A stretch of DNA of 64,000 nucleotides, from assembly GCA_050249695.1 (NCBI GenBank), contig JBFWQA010000001.1:682001-746000 (forward strand), given 5' to 3'. The notes under the pieces were generated by a model, which searched no databases, had not been told where the DNA came from, and was given only the letters and a program-made list of their open reading frames with translations. Position numbers and translations under genes: made by a program. Below, in pieces: positions 58,389 through 64,000 of this stretch (its first letter is position 1; each line of letters opens with the position of its first letter). Source of the DNA: JACKJP01 sp050249695. Its GTDB lineage: Bacteria > Pseudomonadota > Alphaproteobacteria > Rhizobiales > Tepidamorphaceae.

Positions 58389-58575
58389 CGCGATCATCCT
58401 CGCGGGCTGCGCCTCAGCGCCGAAACCGGCGTCGATCGAGGGCGAGTGCCGCGTGTTTCACGATCCCGGCTTTCCGGTGGAGGGAAAGACTTCGCGCGAT
58501 CAGCGTTGGATCAGTGTGACGCAAGAGGCGGGGATAGCGTCCTGCGGTTGGAAGCGGCCGAAGGCAGCGCAATGA
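58360..58575 (+). CDS. Outer-membrane spanin-like lipoprotein
   Basis: 71 aa. Lipobox LAGC (14-17, Cys17), then Pro/Ser-rich mature start SAPKPAS. Overlaps the inner spanin by 29 bp. Together they would fuse inner and outer membranes in the last lysis step. Confidence 0.72.
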   Translation: MSRMALAIASAIILAGCASAPKPASIEGECRVFHDPGFPVEGKTSRDQRWISVTQEAGIASCGWKRPKAAQ

Positions 58576-59048
58576 TCTATCTCCGTGATATCCAGCGCGG
58601 CATTACCGACCATTTCCCGCTTCGCGTCTCCGAATGGGTGATGGTCTATCCGACGCTCGGCATGTGGATCGCCTTCCAGCTTCAGCCGAACATGTTCGAC
58701 GCCGGCAAGTCCTTTACCACGGTGGCGGGATGGGCCGAGGAACAGACATGGGCCTATATCTGCCTGTTCGTGGCATTGACCCGCCTGACCGCACTGTCGG
58801 TCAACGGCACGTTCAAGGGCTTTCCATTCTCACCGCACATGCGCGCTGCCGCCAGCCTGGCCGGGGTGGTGTTCTGGTCGCAATTCTCACTCGGCTTTCT
58901 GGTCGAGTTTCTATTCGGTGCAGGCATCGTCACGGCATTTGTCGCCTATTCGTCGTTCTGCCTGCTCGAACTCGTCAACGTCTACCGCTCCTGGTCGGAC
59001 ATCGCATCGGTTCACAAAGGGGCGCGGGATGGATTGGGCGACGGTTGA
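58572..59048 (+). CDS. Polytopic membrane protein in the lysis block
   Basis: 158 aa from the ATG at 58572 (ATGA overlap). Four hydrophobic segments (e.g. VMVYPTLGMWIAFQL, WAYICLFVALTRLTALSVNG, AAASLAGVVFWSQFSLGFLV). Found next to podovirus lysis genes; role unknown. Confidence 0.65.
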   Translation: MIYLRDIQRGITDHFPLRVSEWVMVYPTLGMWIAFQLQPNMFDAGKSFTTVAGWAEEQTWAYICLFVALTRLTALSVNGTFKGFPFSPHMRAAASLAGVVFWSQFSLGFLVEFLFGAGIVTAFVAYSSFCLLELVNVYRSWSDIASVHKGARDGLGDG

Positions 59049-59370
59049 TTTCGAGAATATCGCCAACGGGCTTCTGATCCTGATCGTCGGTCTGCTGTCG
59101 TGGCTGGGCATCAAAGGCGGCCGCGAGCGGAAGCCTCAGCAACGCGACGTCGAGGTCACGGGCGCGCTCGTCGATGGCGGGGCAGTGAAGATGCTGGCCG
59201 AGGCCGTCGATGCGCTGGCAGTCGAGCACAAAGTCAACCGGCAGGACGCTGAGAAGATGCGACAGGCCATCTACAAATGCGCCGATGCGTTCGATCGCAT
59301 GACGCATGAGATCCATGAGACGCGCACCGAGATTCGCGAACTCGGCAAATCGTTGATGAACAGACGATAG
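59029..59370 (+). CDS. Membrane-anchored helical protein
   Basis: 113 aa from the ATG at 59029. One N-terminal membrane segment (IANGLLILIVGLLSWLGI) then helices (AVDALAVEHKVNRQDAEKMR, HETRTEIRELGKSLM). Last gene of the late operon, followed by a strong terminator. Function unknown. Confidence 0.65.
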   Translation: MDWATVDFENIANGLLILIVGLLSWLGIKGGRERKPQQRDVEVTGALVDGGAVKMLAEAVDALAVEHKVNRQDAEKMRQAIYKCADAFDRMTHEIHETRTEIRELGKSLMNRR

Positions 59371-59443
59371 AGATTGCCGGTTCGTCCGGCTCAACAGGCC
59401 CCTCGGGGCACCCGCCAATGTTTGGCGATCCTCCCTAAACTCA

Positions 59444-59482
59444 GCCGCCGTCTCAGCCTTCGGGCCGGGGCGGCGGCTTTTT
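59444..59482 (+). terminator. Late operon terminator
   Basis: GCCGCCG (59444-59450) pairs with CGGCGGC (59471-59477), followed by TTTTTGC. Closes the late transcript before attR. Confidence 0.85.
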
Positions 59483-59509
59483 GCATTTCGGGCAACAAAT
59501 ATACAGATC

Positions 59510-59737
59510 CTATTCCGCCGCCCTGCCGCCATTCCCATGCGCGACATGCTCCATCCAGTTCGGCCGGCAGTCTATGTTCCGCGATCCGCACGCTGAGCAT
59601 CTGAGCCGCGCGCCATAGGCCGGGATCTCGATATCGTCGGACAGGCCATCTGCCGATCGGATCACGCGATGGTGGCATTCGCGGCACTGGATATCGAGGC
59701 GGCGGACGCCATGCTCGCGCATGTTGCCGATGGTCAT
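59510..59737 (-). CDS. Zinc-ribbon protein at the right prophage end
   Basis: 75 aa from the ATG at 59737 (MTIGNMREHGVRRLDIQCRE); ATGs at 59764 and 59761 are alternatives. CRECHH and CSACGS form a four-Cys zinc ribbon, with a conserved RPNW near the end. I recall closely similar proteins in many rhizobial genomes and mobile elements. The displaced tRNA-Cys promoter points towards it. Function unknown. Confidence 0.7.
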   Translation of the reverse strand: MTIGNMREHGVRRLDIQCRECHHRVIRSADGLSDDIEIPAYGARLRCSACGSRNIDCRPNWMEHVAHGNGGRAAE

Positions 59738-59765
59738 GGCGGGTGTGGGTGTCGAGCGCATCAAA

Positions 59766-59826
59766 TGTTGTGCAAAACTGCCGGAAAAGGCCGGTTTTGG
59801 CCGATATTTTCAAGAGCGTTGTGCAG
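59766..59826. promoter_or_regulatory. Putative integrase arm-type sites, right pair
   Basis: TGTTGTGCAA (59766-59775) and CGTTGTGCAG (59817-59826), matching the left-pair word CGTTGTGCAA with one change each. All four copies have the same orientation. Between them lies a GC-rich hairpin around 59777-59792. Confidence 0.6.
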
Positions 59827-59854
59827 AAACTCGCAATGTTTTCAATACCGCAAT

Positions 59855-59895
59855 CGGATTTGCAGTCCGCTGCGTCACCACTCCGCCACGTGGCC
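59855..59895. repeat. attR core (41 bp)
   Basis: Perfect copy of 7722-7762: the displaced 5' half of tRNA-Cys with its original upstream DNA on the right. It cannot make a tRNA by itself. Confidence 0.95.
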
Positions 59896-59947
59896 ATAAA
59901 GGGAAATTGGGCGCCGTCTTGTCCGACGGTCCCGGAGGGCAGCGCCT

Positions 59948-59976
59948 GCTATATCAACTCGCCTCGCCTGTCACAA
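59948..59976 (-). promoter_or_regulatory. Orphaned tRNA-Cys promoter
   Basis: On the minus strand TTGTGA (59976-59971), 17-bp spacer, TATAGC (59953-59948), about 50 bp before the tRNA 5' half. Before integration this would have driven tRNA-Cys; now it fires through attR into the prophage end. Confidence 0.6.
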
Positions 59977-60144
59977 CAGCTTCTTCGCTGCAGACTTGAC
60001 TGCGTCAAATTGCTGCCGCTGCAAGAGAGTTGGGGATGCTCTTGGCTCTTGCCTTTCCAAATCGCCTCGACCATGGTCCTCTCGGCAGGCCTTGGAGGGG
60101 CAAGCCTCGGGATTCCGACACAAAGCTTGGGAGTATACGCGGCG

Positions 60145-60810
60145 ATGAGTGATTTCGCGGATGCCCGCGCCCGTATGGTGGATTCGCAACTGCGGCCGAA
60201 CGCAGTGACCAGCCGCCGGCTGCTGGCGGTCATGGGCGAGATTTCTCGCGAGATCTTTGTGCCCGCCTCGAAAAAGCCGCTGGCGTATATCGATGCCGAT
60301 ATCGAGGTGGCGGACGAGGCTGGCGCCAAGCGGTATCTGATGTCGCCGATGTACTTTGCCAAGCTGGTGCAGCTCGCCGGTGTCGGCCCGTCAGATCTCG
60401 TGCTCGACGTGGGATGCGCCTCGGGCTATTCGACGGCGGTGCTCGCCAGGCTCGCGGACGCGGTGGTCGCCATTGACGGATCCACCGCACTGGTCGCGGC
60501 GGCGGCGGACAACCTCGCCAGGCTGGGCATCGACAATGCTGCCGTGGTCGAGGCGGACATGGCCGGCGGATACCCCGACGAGGGACCTTACGACGTGATC
60601 ATCTTCAACGGCGAGATCGGCGAGGTTCCGGCCGCCTATGCCTCACAGCTGCGGCAGCACGGCCGGCTCGTCGCGATTGTCAGGCAGGGGCCGGTCGGGC
60701 GCGGCATGATTTTCCGCAAGGCAGGTTCGGGCTTGAGCGGAGTGGCCGAATTCGATGCGGCGGCCAAACCGTTGCCGGGCTTTGCGAAGACGCCCGAATT
60801 CGTCTTTTGA
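60145..60810 (+). CDS. Protein-L-isoaspartate O-methyltransferase-like protein
   Basis: 221 aa from the ATG at 60145; the frame extends to 59743 through attR, which cannot be the native gene. SQLRPNAVTSRRLLAVMGEI near the N-terminus and motif I LVLDVGCASGYSTAVLARL (about 85-103) are those of PIMT-type SAM methyltransferases, but the pattern is the alphaproteobacterial form usually found next to tolC. Substrate unproven. Overlaps the longest tolC frame by 4 bp. Confidence 0.82.
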   Translation: MSDFADARARMVDSQLRPNAVTSRRLLAVMGEISREIFVPASKKPLAYIDADIEVADEAGAKRYLMSPMYFAKLVQLAGVGPSDLVLDVGCASGYSTAVLARLADAVVAIDGSTALVAAAADNLARLGIDNAAVVEADMAGGYPDEGPYDVIIFNGEIGEVPAAYASQLRQHGRLVAIVRQGPVGRGMIFRKAGSGLSGVAEFDAAAKPLPGFAKTPEFVF

Positions 60811-60950
60811 AGACATCGCGGATCGGTGTTGCGCATTTGCGTCACCGCAAGGCGAATGTCCGTAAGGCAGTTCTTAAATATTTCATGGTCGCGGAAGATT
60901 CTCTACGTTCCTGCGACAGCCAGCTGATGACATTGGTGAATGAGGGTATC

Positions 60951-62324
60951 GTGCGGCGAGTCTTGAGAAGTGTAGGTCGCGTTTCCGTGGTCGCGATGGT
61001 CGCCTATTCGCTGGCCGGCGTGGCGGATTTGCGCGCCGAAACGCTGTCGTCCGCGCTCGCCCACGCCTATATGAACAACCCCGATCTCAACGCGCAGCGC
61101 GCCTCGCAGCGTGCGCTGGACGAGGAAGTCCCCAAGGCGCTGTCCGGATTCCGGCCGAAGATTTCGGCTGAGGGCACTCTGGGCTCGGTGGAAACGCGCA
61201 CCCGTCCCGGCGGCCGGTTGACGCGTGATCCCGGGTCGATCGGCTTGACGGTGACGCAGCCCGTCTATTCCGGGATGCGCAACATCAACGCGACTAAGGC
61301 GGCAGAAGCCGGCGTGCTCGGCGGGCGCCTTGCCCTCGACAACGCAGAGCAGAACACCCTGCTTTCCGCCGTCGAAGCCTATATGAACGTCGTGCGCGAC
61401 AGCGCCATCGTCCGGCTGCGCAAGCAGAATGTGGATGTCCTGACGGAGCAGTTGAGGGCGACGCAGGACCGTTTCGATGTCGGCGAATTGACGCGCACCG
61501 ATGTTGCCCAGGGCGAGGCGCGCCTCGCCGGAGCCCGCTCGGCCGTCAACGCGGCCGCGGCCCAGCTCCTTGCAAGCCGTGCGGTCTACAAGCAGATCAT
61601 CGGCCGCGATCCCACCGATCTGGCCGCCGCCTCTCCGCGCAACGGCCTGCCGCGCTCGCTTTCCGAGGCGCTGTCGATCGGCCTCAAACAGCATCCCGCC
61701 ATCCAGGCGGCTGAATATCTGGAAGAATCGGCGGCCTATTCGGTAAAGGTTGCGGAAGGCGCGCTGTTGCCGACCTTGTCGATACAAGCTTCAGCAGAGC
61801 ATGCGCATCAGCCCTCAGGCACCGTCCAGCAGGCCGACAGCGTTTCCATTCTCGGCGTGCTGACGATCCCCATCTATCAGGGTGGCGGTGAGTACGCGAC
61901 GGTTCGCCAGGCCAAGCACGAACGTTCGCAGGCGGCGCTAGAGATCGATGTCGCGCGCCAGAGCGTCGAGGCGGCGATTCTCGCCGCCTGGGGCGGGCTC
62001 GAAGCGGCGACTGCCCAGCTCAACTCCGCCGACGCGCAGATTCGTGCCGCGGATATCGCCTTGAGCGGCGTGCGCGAAGAGGCATCCGTCGGCCAGCGCA
62101 CCACGCTCGACGTTCTCAATGCGCAGCAGGAACTTCTCGACGCGCGGGTCTCCCGTATCCTGGCCCAGCGGGATCAGGTGGTCGCGTCCTACGCGCTGAC
62201 TTCGGCGATCGGCCGTCTGTCCGCACAGACCCTCAGTCTCGCGGTTCAGGTCTATGAACCCGAGGTGAATTATCAGAAGGTCCGGGACCGCTGGTTCGGC
62301 CTGCGGACGCCTGACGGACAGTAA
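60951..62324 (+). CDS. tolC: TolC-family outer-membrane efflux channel
   Basis: 457 aa from the GTG at 60951, which follows GAGGGTATC; the ATG at 60927 and the far upstream one at 60807 lack a site. Signal peptide VRRVLRSVGRVSVVAMVAYS..LRAE. Then two TolC repeats: LSSALAHAYMNNPDLNAQRA, TQDRFDVGELTRTDVAQGEA, GVREEASVGQRTTLDVLNAQ, QELLDARVSRILAQRDQVVA. Forms the outer-membrane exit duct for type I secretion and RND pumps. Confidence 0.9.
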   Translation: MRRVLRSVGRVSVVAMVAYSLAGVADLRAETLSSALAHAYMNNPDLNAQRASQRALDEEVPKALSGFRPKISAEGTLGSVETRTRPGGRLTRDPGSIGLTVTQPVYSGMRNINATKAAEAGVLGGRLALDNAEQNTLLSAVEAYMNVVRDSAIVRLRKQNVDVLTEQLRATQDRFDVGELTRTDVAQGEARLAGARSAVNAAAAQLLASRAVYKQIIGRDPTDLAAASPRNGLPRSLSEALSIGLKQHPAIQAAEYLEESAAYSVKVAEGALLPTLSIQASAEHAHQPSGTVQQADSVSILGVLTIPIYQGGGEYATVRQAKHERSQAALEIDVARQSVEAAILAAWGGLEAATAQLNSADAQIRAADIALSGVREEASVGQRTTLDVLNAQQELLDARVSRILAQRDQVVASYALTSAIGRLSAQTLSLAVQVYEPEVNYQKVRDRWFGLRTPDGQ

Positions 62325-62459
62325 TCCGGCGGCGCCGGCGCCTCTCCACAGCGCAGTAGTGCCACAGGGTTGCGTGCCCGCCCATCCGTGCCATAGTCGC
62401 ATGGGAATTGCCCCGTCGAGCGAATCAAGGGGCGCTAAGATGCGGCGAGAATTGTCATC

Positions 62460-63131
62460 ATGAGTAACGCTGGCGCGGCCCAGGAACCGTCAATGGAGGA
62501 AATCCTGGCCTCCATTCGCAAGATCATTTCCGACGATTCCGAGCCGGTGGCCGAAGCGGCCACGCTTCCCGCCGATGCGGCGAAAGATGCCAAGAGCATG
62601 ATCGACGACATGTTCGAGGACGGCGACGAGCCCAGCCAGGCCGAGATCGATGCCATTATGGCCGGCAACGCGGGCGCCGCCGATCGCGAGGAGCAGGAAG
62701 ACACCGGAGACGAACAGGTGCTCGAACTGACCGAAGATATGGTTGCCGAGCCGATGGAACTGGTGGAAGGAATCGACGACGGGGTCGATTTCGGCGAGGC
62801 CGAGCACGATGAGCCGCCAGCCAAGGCCGCGAGGCCCGAACCGACGCCTGAACCGGCGCCCAGGCCCAAGATGCCCAATCCCAGGCCCACCGTGGCTGCC
62901 GCCGTCGACGAGAAACTCATATCCCGTGAAACCGAGGCTGCCGTCTCGTCCGCATTTTCCTCTCTTGCCGGCATGATGCTCTCCAGCAACGGCAATGCCC
63001 GCACCCTTGAGGATCTCGTCAGCGAGATGCTGCGCCCGATGCTGAAGACCTGGCTGGACGACAATCTGCCGGGGCTTGTCGAGGAGATTGTGCGTTCGGA
63101 AATCGAACGCGTGACGCGCGGCAACCGCTGA
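62460..63131 (+). CDS. popZ: PopZ-family polar organizing protein (DUF2497)
   Basis: 223 aa. N-terminal helix SMEEILASIRKIISDDSEP, an acidic then proline-rich disordered middle (about 25-145, PEPTPEPAPRPKMPNPRP), and C-terminal helices ARTLEDLVSEMLRPMLKTWL, LPGLVEEIVRSEIERVTRG. This is the PopZ layout that builds a cell-pole matrix anchoring the chromosome. Located between tolC and valS, its usual place. Confidence 0.88.
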   Translation: MSNAGAAQEPSMEEILASIRKIISDDSEPVAEAATLPADAAKDAKSMIDDMFEDGDEPSQAEIDAIMAGNAGAADREEQEDTGDEQVLELTEDMVAEPMELVEGIDDGVDFGEAEHDEPPAKAARPEPTPEPAPRPKMPNPRPTVAAAVDEKLISRETEAAVSSAFSSLAGMMLSSNGNARTLEDLVSEMLRPMLKTWLDDNLPGLVEEIVRSEIERVTRGNR

Positions 63132-63253
63132 GCCGGCCCAACCCTTCGACCGGCGCGGATAGGCGCCATCCTGCCGTGCGATGGCGGTTGACTTGGGCTC
63201 GGGTAATGGGATTTACGGTTCCCCTCGAACGCCAATCCCGGAAGTAACCGACA

Positions 63254-64000
63254 ATGCTCGACAAGGCCTACGACCCCGCAAGCGTGGAACAGCGCATTTA
63301 TGCGCGCTGGGAGGACGAGGGCGCCTTCAGGGCGGGCGCCGGCGCCAGATCCGGCGGGGACAGCTACTGCATCGTCATCCCGCCGCCGAACGTCACCGGC
63401 TCGCTGCATATGGGCCACGCGCTCAACAATACGCTGCAGGACATTCTGGTGCGCTACAAGCGCATGCTCGGCCTCGACGTTCTTTGGCAACCGGGTACCG
63501 ACCACGCGGGCATCGCGACCCAGATGGTCGTGGAGCGCCAGCTCATGGAGCGGCAGGAGCCCGATCGCCGCAAGCTCGGCCGCGAGGAGTTCGTGCGGCG
63601 GATCTGGGCCTGGAAGGAAGAGTCGGGCGGTACGATCGTCAATCAGTTGCGCAGGCTCGGTGCGTCCTGCGACTGGTCGCGCGAGCGCTTCACGATGGAC
63701 GAAGGCCTGTCGCGCGCGGTGCTCAAGGTCTTCGTAGACCTCTACCGCGAGGGCCTGATCTACAAGGACAAGCGGCTGGTCAACTGGGATCCGGTGTTCC
63801 AGACCGCCATTTCCGACCTCGAGGTCGAGCAGCGCGAAGTCTCCGGCCACATGTGGTCGTTCGCCTATCCGCTGGCCGATGGTCCGGTCGACGGGATTTC
63901 CGAGATCGTCATTTCCACGACGCGGCCGGAAACGATGCTCGGCGACGGCGCGGTCGCGGTTCACCCTTCCGACGAGCGCTACCGGAACCTCGTCGGCAGA
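63254..64000 (+). CDS. valS: Valyl-tRNA synthetase, 3' end beyond window
   Basis: First 249 codons. Class I motif PPPNVTGSLHMGHALNNT with HMGH at 52-55, followed by LWQPGTDHAGIATQMVVERQ and NWDPVFQTAISDLEV; the editing domain starts at STTRPETMLGDGAVAVHP. Charges tRNA-Val. The KMSKS loop lies outside the window. Confidence 0.96.
   Translation, partial: MLDKAYDPASVEQRIYARWEDEGAFRAGAGARSGGDSYCIVIPPPNVTGSLHMGHALNNTLQDILVRYKRMLGLDVLWQPGTDHAGIATQMVVERQLMERQEPDRRKLGREEFVRRIWAWKEESGGTIVNQLRRLGASCDWSRERFTMDEGLSRAVLKVFVDLYREGLIYKDKRLVNWDPVFQTAISDLEVEQREVSGHMWSFAYPLADGPVDGISEIVISTTRPETMLGDGAVAVHPSDERYRNLVGR

Larger units (their letters stand above)
7722..59895. mobile_element. Complete temperate podovirus-type prophage
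   Basis: About 52.2 kb between two perfect 41-bp copies of part of tRNA-Cys. Integrase lies next to attL. Recombination, immunity, replication, packaging, head, T7-like tail and ejection, tailspike and lysis blocks are all present in a sensible order, and none of the core genes is visibly broken. The T7-type portal, tail tubular A/B proteins and internal virion proteins, with no long tail genes, indicate short-tailed particles. A DnaB-like helicase and CI/Cro-like switch, and no phage RNA polymerase, separate it from lytic T7 relatives. Confidence 0.95.

Noticed and set aside
59743..60144. N-terminal extension of the PIMT-like gene through attR
   Set aside because: It would include prophage DNA and the tRNA fragment; the ATG at 60145 starts the conserved sequence.

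Overview
The window is an alphaproteobacterial chromosome segment (a Hyphomicrobiales-type organism, possibly close to Parvibaculum; the genus is a guess) carrying a complete temperate podovirus-type prophage of about 52 kb. Support for the host group comes from the chromosomal set after the prophage (PIMT-like methyltransferase, TolC, PopZ-type polar organizer, ValS), the phage-borne GcrA homologue and the high GC.

Left chromosome (1-7762): a cytochrome P450 cut by the window edge, a PAPS-type sulfotransferase, two small membrane-protein genes, an arylsulfotransferase-like beta-propeller protein, a polytopic transporter-like protein, a hotdog thioesterase, tRNA-Asn(GUU), a small membrane protein and tRNA-Cys(GCA). 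The prophage sits in tRNA-Cys. A 41-bp core (7722-7762 and 59855-59895), covering the tRNA 5' half through the anticodon stem, is repeated exactly at both ends.

Prophage: leftward early genes (17950 to 7838) run almost without gaps from a promoter with two operators. They include a nonapeptide-repeat protein interrupted by an assembly gap, a MazG-like protein, RecT, three Arc-type DNA-binding proteins, an HNH-like protein, an excisionase-like protein and the integrase. The immunity region (19.1-20.7 kb) has an S24-type CI-like repressor and a Cro-like protein around three operators. All five operators fit one 14-bp dyad, ACNAG-N4-CTNGT. The rightward early/replication genes (20.7-30.9 kb) include an HNH/HTH fusion, a C5-methyltransferase-like protein, GcrA, a DNA adenine methylase, a RuvC-like nuclease, a free-standing HNH endonuclease and a DnaB-like helicase. 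A promoter followed by a terminator and then a phage tRNA-Met(CAU) precedes the late genes, resembling a lambda Q-controlled late promoter.

Late region (31.2-59.4 kb): small structural proteins, terminase, T7-type portal, scaffold, capsid, tail tubular proteins A and B, internal/ejection proteins including one with a tail lysozyme domain, and a pectate-lyase-like tailspike. The lysis block has a secreted NlpC-like hydrolase, a GH24 lysozyme, holin-like proteins and an overlapping spanin pair. Four genes here run against the late strand: a small membrane protein, a PAPS sulfotransferase beside the tailspike, an HNH endonuclease in the lysis block and a zinc-ribbon protein beside attR. The first two look like lysogenic-conversion genes.

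Right chromosome (59896-64000): the displaced tRNA-Cys promoter, a PIMT-like methyltransferase, tolC, popZ and the 5' part of valS.
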